NCBI RefSeq assembly: GCF_949628215.1
Contig: NC_134288.1
Coordinates: 10,423,682 to 10,487,681 of the forward strand
Direction: 5' to 3'
Length of the DNA stretch: 64,000 bases
From: Phalacrocorax aristotelis
Lineage: Eukaryota; Chordata; Aves; Suliformes; Phalacrocoracidae
The notes under the pieces were generated by a model that worked only from the letters and a program-made list of their open reading frames with translations, made no database searches and was not told the origin of the DNA. Within the stretch, counting starts at the first letter, position 1; every line of letters begins with the position of its first letter. Both the position numbers and the translations under genes were made by a program. Positions 49,741-61,991 of this stretch are shown here, piece by piece.

Positions 49741-50835
49741 AGGATGCAGATCTTGGGGGCGATGGACCGGAACATATAGTAATAAGAAATAGCTGCTGTC
49801 GGTGGCCCTGTGCGCAGGAGGGCCCCGAGGAGCTGACGAGAGCAGATGGAGAAGGGAGGGTTGTGATTGAAACGGTGCCCAGGGTGGGCTGGCAGCATCC
49901 TGGCAGCAGAGCTGCTTCCCCTCCTTGTGGCAGCCGGCAGGTCAGGGTCAGGGAACCAGGCTCCCGCAATCCCCACGGCCCCCCTGGGTCTCCCATCATC
50001 GTCTCTTCTGCGGCTCGGCTTCCCTTTGGGAGCATCCTGCCCCTGCTAAGCCCCTCTGTGCTAGAGCATCCCAGTCTGCTCCAGGCCCAGCTGCCTGCCC
50101 TGGAAGATTTGTTTAACACAAGCCAGAGCGAATGGAAAACTGGCAATGTTCATCCCGGGTCGACTGTGTGGCCAGGGATGGGGTGGAGAGGGGGCTGCAA
50201 GCAGAGTGGGGAAAGGTGGGGAGACGAGTGGAGGGCTGCAGCTCTCCATCCATGCTGCGTTGCTCAGCGCAGCTATACCCAGCACAGAGCATGGTGTGGG
50301 ACAGGGGGAAGGTGCCGGAGTGACCCCCTGGGTGGTTTTTGCAACCTGCTCTTTCTGAGGCATTGGGCACCCCGGCAGGCACACAGCTTGGCCATATCTC
50401 CTCTGCAGCATGTCCTAGCACCCACAGGTCTCTCACCCGAACCCCCACCTCCCTGGGGTGGGACCCCCTGGGCCCCTGGCACCTCCGGAACTGCCCTCTT
50501 GGCCCATGCCACCTGGACAAGGGATGCTTGGGGATGAACTTTGGCCAGGGCGTCCTGCAGGGCAAGCCAGCTGCCCCCAGCACTCGGGGCGCACTCCCTC
50601 CTGCAGCCCTGGCCTCATGCCCATGGTTGGGTGGGGAACCACAGCTCCTATTTCTGGTTTTCTCCCTGGGAGGTGCTCCAGGAGGGAGGATGGGAACACC
50701 CTGACCTGGTCCCCAAGGTCCTGTCTCTGGGATGGGTTGAACACACCCGTGCCCAGGGGACAGCTGTGCTGGGAATGGGGAGGGGAGGGATGTCCTGCAC
50801 CTCTCCCCTTTCCCATCCCTCCTCCCTGTGGTTGG

Positions 50836-50836
50836 T

Positions 50837-50883
<47 letters not shown>

Positions 50884-50906
50884 TCCAGTCCCTGTCCCTG
50901 TCCCTG
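50836..50906 (+). repeat. CCCTGT hexanucleotide tandem array
   Basis: About eleven CCCTGT units, with one interruption (GTTCCAGTC at about 50,882-50,890). The array forces Asp-Arg or Gly-Gln repeats in minus-strand frames, which is why artificial open frames cross it. Confidence 0.97.
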
Positions 50907-50956
50907 CCCCCACGAAGCCCCTGTGGCAGTGAGGCCCTGGGAGGCTCCTCCATGTG

Positions 50957-51033
50957 TGGGGGCAAGGACGGATGCAGGGGCACGGAGGGATGCGGGGGCA
51001 TGGTGGGATGCGGGGGCACGGACGGATGCAGAG
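50957..51033 (+). repeat. Minisatellite, ~19-20 bp unit, about four copies
   Basis: Four imperfect units built around GGATGCRGGGGCAYGG run from 50,968 onwards. Units differ by a few bases and by alternation of GGACGGATG and GGAGGGATG. It lies about 50 bp from the hexamer array, so the two may form one compound unstable locus. Confidence 0.85.
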
Positions 51034-54000
51034 GCCGCACTCATCCAGGGTTACCTTGGAAACGGCACCCGAGCCACACGTCGCTGTCACCATCGAGGGA
51101 CAGAGCCACAGCAGCGGAGAGGCCAAACCCTGCTGGCTCAGTCAGGGTGACAGCAGGGGTGTCAGGAAACCTGTCCCCCCATCCCACTCGATGGCCAGTG
51201 CTGGGCAGGGAGTGAAGTGTCTGCAAAGGGGGCTGCATGCTCCCCCCTGGCAGAGGGGAATCGCCCAGCCCCGGCAGGGGAGAAAAGCCCCTGCAAGAGT
51301 GGCTGGTGGCTCTCCCCGGCAGCCGGATCCCTCCCTGCAGGACAGGCACTCCCTGCAAGGATGGAGCTTTAAATAAATAATGAGATGCCAGCATCTCCCA
51401 GCTCTGCTGGCAGCACCATGCTGGGAGCCCTCCCCGGCGGCCCCTGTGCTCCGAAACGCTCTGGGAATGGGGACAGCAGCTGCTGGGATCTCGGTCCAGA
51501 GTGGGGGTGGTGGCAGTGGGAGCTGGAGGAAAGGGGCTGGGGGGCAGCCCTGGGGCATCAATTTGTCACTGGCAGGGTCAACACTGGCTCCTGGCATCTG
51601 CCAACCCTCTCCTCAGAGCCTCCTGTGATGGAGCATCACAATCTCACACTGAAAATGTGATTTAAACGCTGAAGGTTGGCCAGGGGATAAGCCCTCTATG
51701 CCTGCCCAGGGGTGCTGGGCTGGATGCGGGGATGCAGGCAGGGTGTGGGGATGCAGGCAGGGCGTAGGCAGGGCAGGGGAATGTGACCCAGCCATTTTTC
51801 CCTGATGGAAGGTGCTTCACTGCAAACCAGTTTGCATGGTGGAGCACCCCAGAAGCCAATGCAGGCTGGGGGAGGCAGGCAGGGGCACAGGCAGCCAGAA
51901 CCTGCAGGCAGGGTTCAGGCAGAGGCCAGGCAACCCAAGCAAGCAGCAGAGGCAGGGAGGAGAGGGACCGGCCAGCGAGCCAAGCAGCCTGAAAGGGCAG
52001 CCACAGGCTTCAATTAGCCAAGGAGTGACAGCAGGATCCTGCCTTAAATAGAGCCTCTGCACCCGGCTGGCGGGCAGGCAGGGAACCGTGCCTGTGGGCA
52101 GCATGGCCTGGCACCCTGTGGCTGCCTGAACCCAGCCCCTGGCATTGCTTGCCTGGCCACAACTGGGGTGTTGAGGGGGTGCTGGGGCTGGAGGGGCAGG
52201 GGGATGTGGGTGGGCAGGGGTCTGGTGTGGCCAGGGTGGGGGCTGCCGGAGGGGGAGTGGGGCCAGGCTCTGCTCTGAAAGCAGCTGAGAGGAAGGAAGA
52301 AGCAGCTAAAATAAGCAGGTGGGTGGACAAGGAGGAAATAATAGTGAGGCTGATAACGAATGGGCTGGAGAAGGGGGAAAAGAACGAAAATGTCCCCAGG
52401 AAATAGGAACCAGAACCCAGGAAGCAGAGGGAGGTCACGGGGGGCAACAGCACAGAGGGAGGAAGGATCAGAGGGCACTGGGGGGAACTGGAGATCCTGT
52501 GTTCCCGGGGAGGTGGGTGTGTGGGCAGGGGGAGGACAGGCTCTGCCTGGCAGCGTGGGAAATGCTAGCCAGGAGCAGGGTCAGCCCTGCCCTCCTCACC
52601 CTGCTTTAGGCAGGGGGAGAGGAGAGCAGGAGGTGGGTGCAGGCAGAGGCACCACAAGCATCCTCGGAGGGCAGGTGGGAGCCCATGGGTGAGCCCCCCA
52701 TGAGTGAAATGCTGGGAAGAGTCAGGCAGAACAGAGCTCCAGGTGCTTTATGTGCAGGCAGCTGCTGGCTCCACTCTGGGAATGGCCCTGCTCAGTCATG
52801 GCAGGGGGGACAGGGACAGAAATCAGCTGCCCAGCACTCAAGGAGGGACATGGGGCAGGGGTGACTGGATACAAAATGGTCTCTCAGGCAGGGACCTTTC
52901 CTGCCCTCCCCTGCCTGCCGGCTGCCAACATCCCCGAGTCTCCCGCAGCATCCCACCTCCCTTCTCTATAAAGAAGGAGGGGCGGGGTTGGGTGCCAGGG
53001 CGGGTGTAGGGACGTGGGGCTGCGATCAGGGCACACCCAGGTACTTGCACAGAGGGGTCAAGGTGCTGGGGGGTGTCCAGGCGGTCTGGAGCCCTGCCAT
53101 GGGGAGCAGGAGAAGGCAGCTTGACCGGAGCGCAGGATGCGCAGGGCCGGCTGTTGCTGCTGCCCTGGGAGTTTCCACATTAACCGCACACTGTTTGCAT
53201 CTGAGCATTTTCCCCTCGCCAGGGCCGCTGCTGCCGGGGGTTATTTCCTGCCCTTTGCGCTCTCCCCCCACCGCCCCGGTCTGCCCGAGCCCGGCTGCTT
53301 CCTCTCGTCCGCCCCGGGTGCTTTCCATGCTGCCAGAAAATAAATCTCATGCTATTTTTAACAGAGGGGAAAACGCCAAGGTCTCCTCCAGCCTGGGCTG
53401 CCACTGTGCTGAGCGCGGACGGGCACCCCTGGAGAGATGAAGGAGGGAGGGGAATGTGCAGGGAAGGATGTGGACAGGCGGGGCAGGCGGGGCAGGGTGA
53501 GCCCCGCTTTCATCTCCCTGCCTTTAGGCAGGATTTTGGGAAAGGCAGAGGGGAGGGCATAGGGATGGGTGCACCGGCTGGGTGATGGGGGACCCCCTTC
53601 CCCTCTGCCATGGCCCTTTGCAGCAGACAGCAGCCCCCACCACGCTCCCCCAGCCCAGCACCCTTTATTAATGTCATCCATCATGTCCCCACGTTGCAGG
53701 CAGGGAAGAGGCAATGCAGGTGGGTCACCTCACATCTGCCCCACCACTCCAGCTGGGAGGGGATGGCGTGACCAGGAGATAACACAGATGACCCTCCTGG
53801 AACCGGTGGGGGACCCACACAGCAGGGTGTCTACGGTGCCCACCCTGTATGAGGGTAGTGCCAGCATCCCGAGGGAGCTGGGGACAGAGGGTCCCCTGGG
53901 GTCAGGGCTGGGACAGTTGCTGTTTTTAACCCCCTTAAGTGCCTTAGGGAGGCTGCGAGTGGGATCAGCTGGCTAATGCCCGGCGGGGGCAGAGGGGGGC

Positions 54001-57000
54001 TGGGGAGTGGAAGGAGCTGATGATAACCGGGGGACACGGAGAGGCCCCCCCACCTCGCCTCTCCTCCAGGGCAGCTGTCCCTGCTCCAGACTGGGACACT
54101 GCAGTCCCCTGCAAGCCATCCCACTCTCACCCTACAGGCATCCTTCTGGCTGTAGCAACTGTGAGCCAGGTGACTTGCACTTTCCTGTGACTCCAGGAGC
54201 TGGGGATTTATTCTTTGCAAGGCTCCTGCTAAAATCTTTTTGCCTGCAGGACACCCGCCTGCCCCCACACCCCTCAGCTCTCCCATCTGAGCCGGAGGAG
54301 GTCCCTACTCTCCTCCCACTGGGAGATGTTGCGCAAAGCACATGGCCAGCAGAAATGCGGGAAGAAAAGCAGGGAGAGAAAGAGGAGCTGTTTCCAAGCG
54401 CTGGGTGGGAGGAGAGCAGAAAACAGGAGGTGGAGGTGAAAATGTCAAACACAGCTCCCACTCTCTCTCCTGGGGCTGGTTGTGCTGGGGACAACAAAGC
54501 ACTCTGGTCCTTGCCCCTCATCACCAAGATAATTTTTGCCTCAGGTCCCCAACATGGTGGTGATGCTGGCGGCTGTTTGCCCACCAGTGCCAGCGGCTTC
54601 AGTTCAGCACATGCCATGGCATGGCCTTCGCCACCAGCACCTGGGGCTCAGCCCATGCCAGAGCTTTCTGGGAAAACCTAAGCTCCGCGTTCCCAGCCCG
54701 GGTGCCTCCGGCTGCCTTTGATGCCGCTTTCCTGCGGAGTGGGGAGGAGCGGCACAGTGTGGCTGGGGCGGTCAGCGGGAAGGGCCATTTGACGCCTGCC
54801 AGTGCTCTGCACTGGGAGGAAGGGGGACGCATCCTGTCAGCATCCTCTGGTCCTGCAGGAGTCCCAGGGCAGGTGGCAGACGCCCAGGGAAGGAAGCCTT
54901 ATGTGGCTCCCAGCTTGGGGCTACCTGGGGGTCCCCTGCCCAAGCAGTGAGAAGAGGGAATCATTTTGCTCCAGCTCAGCCCGAACACTCAGGGCCAAGC
55001 AGCCCTGCCCGAGCTCCTGGGAGAGGGATGGGAGTTCACAGGTTGCAACACAGGGCAAAAGCCCCTGGGGCTGGCTGGGATAGGGGGAGCCCAGCTGTGC
55101 CCCAGCATCATGCCAGGCTGGGGGTTTCCAGCACCAGGAGCGGGGCAGCCCCTGTGCCATGGGACACCCGCAAAGCTCCAGGCTGGGCTTTACCTGTGCC
55201 TGCCCCCAGCTGGGCCTGATCCTGCCCGTGGGGAAAACCCTGCTCTGTGCCCTGGGAGAGTCCAGAGCATCCCTGGGGACTTGTCCTGGGAAAGGGGATA
55301 CCACGGTTTGGGGACCATCCCCATAATGGGGCTCCCTGGGATCACTTGGAGTGGGCCGGATCCTCCAGCGGGGCTGGTGACAAGGGGCTTTGCCCATGGC
55401 CAGATGGCTCGGAGGAGCCCTAAGCTCCCCATAATGCCCCTCTAATTGTCCCACAGTGTGGGAGCTGGTGGCCCAGCCCAGCTGGTGCTTCTGTCCCCCT
55501 GTAGCAATGGCTTTGGGACTTCTGGATATTTTTAATCCCAGGAAGCTATTTTTGAGAGGAGAGGCTATTTTCCCTGCCCACGGCTAATCCTGTCTTGCTT
55601 TTCAACCTTACCCAGCTATTTGCCAGGGCCTGGTGATAGGCAGCTCCCTGCCTGGGGCAGTCTGCAACCAGGAGGATGTGGGGAAGGAGGAATTGGGTAG
55701 CAAATGCTGGCAGGGATGGGGTAGTCCTGCACCCTCTGCCCTGTTCTGCCAAATCCCCACGCAGGGCTGAGGCTGCTGGGCACCTGGCCTGGCACTGGGC
55801 AATGGCACCACGGTGCCATAGAGGGGAACGTGCCCCATTTGGGGACACAAGCTGGCGGTGTCCCCCCAGCCTGCCCCACAGGAAACGGGAAGGCCATCAA
55901 AGGATGGGGATGCCAGAGGTGAGGGGGCCGCGTATCCCCTGGGCATTGTGGGGACCACGGGGTCCTGGGAGCGCCGGTGAACTAGGACTGAACTGGAACT
56001 GAACTGGAAGCAGGTGTTGGGCACATCCTGGAGCAGAGGAGCTGGTGGGGAGGAGGGGTGGGGGTGCAGGGGGCCGGGGGGACACAGCCCATGGGAGGGC
56101 ACATCTGGCAGCAGAGGGGTGGCAGGAAGCATCATGCTGGCTTGGCCCCCCCGTGCTCGGCCGCCTCAGGGTCCCGGGGGGGCCATGCCGCTGCCAGATG
56201 TTGTGCAGCTGTCTCCGGCGCTTCCTCTCCCCCTGCGCCCTGCGTCCTCCGGGAAGCTCTCCCCTGCGCTTCCTCAGTGGGGAGAGCAGGGGGAGACCCC
56301 CCTGGCCCCCAGCTCCTCTGGCCCTGGCTTCCTGAGCTGCCGGGTCTGTCTGCTCCCACGTTCAGCTTTTGCTACTGGCTCATCCCTCTCATCTTCTCTC
56401 CCACCTCTCCCCGGCCCCTCGCTCCCTTTCTTCTCCTGCCAGCTGCCCCCCAGCTCCCCACCCTGGGGGGTCTCGCCCCTCTGCTGCCTCCCAATCCCGG
56501 GCCGCATCCTGCACTCCAGCCTTCCACCCTGGCTGCAGAGCTCACCCCGCTCCCTGGGGCAGAGAGGAGGGAAGAGAGGCAGGAGCATTGGGCATCATTT
56601 ATTGCTTTTCTTCCCTCTTCTCTCCAAGCATTTTGCATTTTCCCGCAGTGCAGGGGCTGGGCTGGCCAGATCCTGTCCAGTGCCCAACCAGCCCCGGCAC
56701 CATGGGCAGAGAAAAGCCAGGAGAGCCACAGTGAGCGTGGCCGTGGGCTGCCGGGGAGCGTGGGCCATGGGAGCCGGGGAGATGCTTGTCACTGGTGGCT
56801 CATGACAACTGCGGGATGCAGATAGGATTCGGGGATTAGAGCAGCTTAGGGAGCAGGGTTTTTCCAAGCGGCAGATGGTGCTGGATGGATCCCAGGGTGA
56901 GGTTAGCAGGGTGGGAAGCAGGTCCCCAAGCAGCCCTGGGCAGGGCAGGGGGAAATCAGACAGAAGCAGGGAGGAGAAGGATTTTTGCCCAGCCCATTTC

Positions 57001-58882
57001 TGGACAGGAGCATGAAGGAGAGCTGGAGGACTGGATCCCCCCCCAGCTCCCATGGGTGCCAGGTGCCATTGAGGATGCCCTGCACTGACACCCAGAGCTG
57101 ATCACAGACACAGTGGCAGCAGCATGGCTCTTGCACCCTGGGCCCCCCGGGGAACATCCCTTCACCCGCAGCCAGGCTGCAGAGCTCAAGGTCCCAGGGA
57201 TGGGACATGGCTCCATCATCCATTGGCTGCACATCCCCTGTCCCCATGAGTGCCTGTGTCCCCATGAGCATGCACGCTCCCAGGTCTGCGTGTTATTCTG
57301 AGAGGGCATGGGAAGCCCCAAGACCAGAGGCTTCCCCATGTCCTGCCATGTCCCCCTGTGTTCCCCTGGGGGCGGCTTGGCCAAGGGGTTGGTGCTTGTG
57401 GGCAGGAGGGTGCTGCCATGGGGCTGGAGTGGGGCAAACCCTCCCACCCCATAGTGCTCGTGGCTCCCCGGACTCTGCTGCAACTGCAGAGATGAGCAAC
57501 TTCACCCCAAACACTGTGGGGGGAATTCCGGGTGACGAGAGTGGAAATGAGAGGCGTAAGCTGGTTCAAGAGGTGACGAGGTGGGGACCAGAGAGAAACC
57601 CCATGGCCAGGGAGGCAGTGCCAGTGCCTGGCACGGTGTGCTCAGGCAGGCCCAGGAGCTGCTTTTGAGCTGAGAGTAGCCAAACGAGCTGGGATAACAA
57701 AGCAGAAATTAAGGGACCCACTTCTAGGTGGAGGGGTGCAGTGAGGGACTCTGAAACTGGCCCCAAAGGAAGCGGGAGGAGACCGGTCGACTGTGGAGAG
57801 GAGTCTGACCTGACCTGGCTGGGCTCAGTCGCATGGCTCCAGAGGGTGTTTGGGGTGGGAGCAGTTGGGGGATCCGGCTGCAGCTGGGGAAGCCCAGCCA
57901 CCAGCCAGGGAGTAACCGACACTTTCCAGGGAAGAGCAGGACCCAGGCGGGAACTTCTTGGGCAGCCTGCGGGTGCACGGGGCTTTCTGCTCAGGGCTGG
58001 AAAGTGGGCGCAGGGACCCCCCAGGGGATGCTGGAACCCCAGCCCACCTTGGGCCGCTCCATGGGACAGAGCCACGCGGTCCGTTTGTCTGCACCAAAAC
58101 ATCCACACTGGCGGGGAGATGGCAACGTGGGGGACATTGGGTTGGTCCAGGAAATGAGCTGGGCATCCCACAGAGGATGCTCCATATCTGGCCCATGGGC
58201 CCCACGCCTGATGTCTGTCCTCCAGCCCCAGCAGCTGCACCCACGTCCCCTCAGTTTAGTCCCGCTCAAGAGTCCCTGTCCCTTCCCCAGTGACAGCAGT
58301 GGCAGCTCGGAAAGAGGAAGCGTCACCCCCGGCATCCCCCCACCGTGGCCTGGGGGCTATTTTAGGTTTGGAGAAAAGCGGAAGGCAGCACCAGGCGGGT
58401 GGCTGCTGCGGCGGCAGGCAGCCAATGCCCCACAGCACGCAGGGGATGGTGGCAGACGGGGAAAGAGGAACGCCAACACTGCCCTGCGCCCTCTGCTCCT
58501 GCCTGGGGGATGAGGAAAGAGGATCTGTCCCACCTGAAACGTAAAAGGGTTTTTTTGGGCACACAAGGGGGGCTTGGGCAGCCCCCGGGGTGATGTCTGG
58601 GGAGTGACGCTTGTGGGGCACCCCCATGACGCTCCCAGCTCCCACCTTCATGTTCGCCAGTGCCCCAAGACCGCAAGAGCAAGGGGTGTGTTGGGGGGAG
58701 GGCTGGTGCACACACCATTTGTTAATGCTGCTTTTTGATCTTAAGAGTGCATTTTGTCACCAGTGCCCAGGTAAAGCCTATGCTGTGTGGCCGCCCGGCG
58801 TGGGCGACCAGAGCGGGCAACAGCTCTCCAAGGAAGGGTTGGGTCCATAACCGCGAGTGGGGTCTGGCTCTGCTGGGGAGCC

Positions 58883-59075
58883 ATGGATGGGTGGATGGAT
58901 GGATGGATGGATGGATGGATGGATGGATGGATGGATGGACAAATGGATGGACAAATGGATGGCCAGAGGAACACAAGAATGGATGGGCAGGTGGACACAG
59001 GGATGCATGAATGGATGGATGGACAGATGGACAGACGGGCAGATGAATAGATGAAATGACATATGGACAGACAGG
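58883..59075 (+). repeat. GGAT tetranucleotide array with degenerate tail
   Basis: A pure (GGAT)n/(ATGG)n run from about 58,883 to 58,940 continues as interrupted units (ACAAATGGATGG, ACAGATGGACAG) to about 59,075. The decayed tail suggests an old, long-lived array with a younger pure core at its left end. Confidence 0.95.
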
Positions 59076-61769
59076 CAGCACAGTCATGCTGCACCCATGC
59101 TCCACTTGGGGCCACCCGGCTGTGCCCCCTCCCCGCTGCACCCCCGGGCGGTGCTGTGCCCCCCATCTCAGCCCAGGCACAGAGGCCATGATGGGGCTGA
59201 GGGGTGGGACAGCCCAGGGGGCTCGGTGGGGACGGGGGGCATTGCCAGGTTGTGGGATGGGAGCAGGCAGGGCCCAGGGCTGGCCGTGGGCCATCACTGC
59301 TGTGTCTGGGCACCAAGATAGCCCCACCGGCCACCCCTCCTGCACAGGGCATGCTCCGTTAGCACCTCGCACCAGGGAATGGTTCTCAGCCGGGCAAAAA
59401 GCGTTAGGGCTCTATCAGCCAGTGCACACTCACTCCCGACGGGGCTAATAGCCCCTGGCTTAATGAGCAGGAGCCAGGACTGCTCTGCTGGGCCCGTTGC
59501 AGCCACAGGGAGGAGTGGCAGGGAGAGCAGAGCCCAGCCGGCTTTGCAGCAGGCAGGGAAATCTAGGTCAGGGCTTGCTTTAAAAGGGGGCATGGAGCCC
59601 AGATCATGTTGGCTTCCAAGTGAAGCCACGGAGCAGCAGCGCCTGCCTGAACCTAGCACTGACGCAGAGCAGCCAGGAACCGTCCGTGCTCACGCAGAGC
59701 ATCCCCATCCCAGGAGCTGTGGCGGCTGAGGACGCCCATGGGTGCAGCTTCACGTCTGGGTGGCTGTTCATGCAATTCCTTGTTTTGCTGGGAAACAGCA
59801 ATGATTTGTAACTCAGGCTCTGCCAGAGCTAGAAAACAACGTGCTGCCCAGGGACATGCGCTTTCCAGAGACACAGAGCAATGCCTGGGCACAGGGAGAT
59901 ACCACTCGCCTCCGAAACAAGATGTCCCCCAGCCTGTCAAAGCTGGCCCCCCTCCCTCCCCTCCACCTCCACACAGCTGGAAGGGGATCAGCGAAGGGAA
60001 CCGGCCCCAGGCCTGACATTTCAGCGTTCACCAACAAATAGAAAAAAAAAAAGCCCCAACCGAGCAAAAAGCCCGGCAGCAGCAAAAGGGGAACCTGGTG
60101 GAACGTGGAGGGCATGAAGCCAGCACAAGCGAACACCTCTGCAGACGGCACAGACATTTTGCCCCCAAATTACTGCCCAGCCCCGGCAAAGCCACGGTGG
60201 TTTTGAAGAAAATCAATGATCCTCCACAAAGAGGATTTTTTTTTCCTCCCCAAATGCAGGATTGGTCTCCACATCCCAACACCCTCCAAGGGCTTGGGAT
60301 GGGGAATAATTAGGTTGGCAGCATGATGCATTTAATCAAAAGCCAGCACTTGAAGGAGTGAAATTAGCCGCTGGAGCAGTGGATCTTTGGGGGGCGATCC
60401 TCCGCGTCCCCATGAGGCACAGCCTGATCCCTGGCAGTGCAGCCAGGCTGGACTTGGCAGGGGCATTTCACGCCTGGCAGAGCTGGCAGAGGCCACTGCA
60501 GCTCCCTGCGAGCCGCAGTCCTCCCAGCTCCTCCTGCCGCAGCCACCTCTCAGGGCCAGATTTTCAGGAATCCAGGCTCTGGTGAGCCCAGAACAATCCA
60601 GATTTTTCACATGGGCTCAGCGTTCGGCCACTCCCTGGGTTTCCACTGAGCCCAGCTTTAAAATGAGGCCTGCGCTGAGGCCTCAAACTCCACAGTAATC
60701 CCCCCAAAGCCCCCCAAAATAAAAGGCTGAGCTGCTAAAATGCTTCCCATCCTTTCCAAGACAAGCAGACACGTGGATTGGGCGGTGGTGATGGGCCGTG
60801 CCCAGGAAGAGCATTTCTAGGAGTGCTGGCAGGCGCTAAAGGCAAACCCTCAGCTTGGGTGGCTGAGGCGCGCTGTTGGAAGGGCTCTGAAAATTTCTTG
60901 CCCATTTCCCCATTTATATTCGCTTCCCTTTTCACACCTTGCCCTGGGCAACCCAAAAAGACCCAGTGGAAAAGGGTCTGAAAATGAAAGTAGCTGGAAA
61001 CACAACTCCAAACGAGTGGGGTTTTTGATGAGACAGGTTGCAAAACTGATGGAAGCGGAGCAGCCCAGGGCTTCCCACACCCTTCTGTGCCCTGACGCGC
61101 TTCTCAGAACCAAGGCAGACATGGAGGGGGCAGCACCACTCGGGAATTTCAGCTCCTGCTCTGCTTCCAGCCCCTCCAAATGAATGGCAGGTTTACAGCA
61201 GAGGGCTGAGCTCTGCCTGCCTGTAGCAGGGAAGGGTGAAACCCTCCTCTCCCGCTATCGCTTCCCCCTTTCGGTGCAGCCGCTGCCAGCTGCGGGTGGG
61301 CATCTCGTGACAAATCTGATTTTCGGGGCACATCTGGAAGCGGGTGACGGCCCCCCCGGACACTGGCGTGGGCCGGGGGCGCTGGGAGAGGCCCGGGCAG
61401 CACAGTCGCCTTCACAACTGCACGGGACCCCCGCGCCCCGCAGAGGCCGGTCGGTGGGAAGCGCGGGGACATGGCGTGGGTCGTGATCGTGGGGCATTAT
61501 CGGGGTTAATGAACGAGATGAAGCGGGGGGCATGGGGGAGGCCGCCAGCACCGTCCTGCCGCGGGCCCTGAGCTCCCACCGGGGCCGGGCGAGACGGGCC
61601 GGGGCTGGGGTCCCGGAGGGGCAGGGGCTGCCCGGGGGTCGCCTGGTGGCCCAGGCCGGGGGCTCCCGGGCCCTGCCCGGCGGCGGGGTCGGGCCCGCGC
61701 GGCCCGTGCTGATGCTGCCCCCTTCCCTCCGGTCGGGCGCACGGCACCGCCGGCCTCGCCCGGCACCGC

Positions 61770-61991
61770 TGACCCCATGACGTCACGCCCCCCGCCCCGC
61801 CGCCGTTTCCGGTGAAGGGAGGAGGCGGCGGGAGTGGGAGGGGGGAAAGAGGGAAGGAGGCGCCGTCGTCGTGGCGACGCGATGGGTGACGTCTTCTCTC
61901 CGCGACCGTCCCCGGAAGCGGGTGGCGCGGCGCTGATTGCGTCACAGGGTGGGCGGTGGCGGCGGCTGCTGGACGGGCCCGGGGCGCCGCC
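61770..61991 (+). promoter_or_regulatory. TPD52L2: CpG-island promoter and 5'UTR of TPD52L2
   Basis: The sequence is GC-rich and CpG-rich with no TATA box. Motifs in order: a full palindromic CRE TGACGTCA (61,778-61,785), a GC box CCCCGCCCCGCC (61,791-61,802), an inverted ETS site TTTCCGG (61,806-61,812), a partial CRE TGACGTC (61,887-61,893), an ETS CCGGAAG (61,912-61,918) and a CRE-like TGCGTCA (61,938-61,944). Spacing to the ATG suggests initiation between about 61,830 and 61,950. The multiple CREs suggest CREB/ATF input, which is an inference. Confidence 0.8.

Larger units (their letters stand above)
42901..61769. other. GC-rich intergenic region between ZBTB46 and TPD52L2
   Basis: About 18.9 kb of GC-rich sequence contains many overlapping open frames on all six frames, up to 337 codons. 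Their translations are low-complexity Gly/Pro/Ser/Trp/Cys mixtures with no domain I recognise, and equally long frames lie opposite them, so they are not called genes. The region holds tandem repeats (50,836-50,906, 50,957-51,033 and 58,883-59,075), one possible MIR remnant (49,650-49,740) and AT-richer islands near 45,555-45,715, 47,475-47,565, 49,140-49,350, 53,150-53,420, 55,520-55,610 and 60,300-60,375. No ABHD16B-like frame is seen. Confidence 0.6.

Noticed and set aside
50113..51126. 337-codon minus-strand open frame
   Set aside because: It crosses the CCCTGT array and the minisatellite, has low-complexity composition, and overlaps frames of similar length on the other strand. Stop codons are rare here because of the GC content.
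58740..59060. Frames with MDGW or HPSI repeats
   Set aside because: They are direct translations of the GGAT microsatellite.
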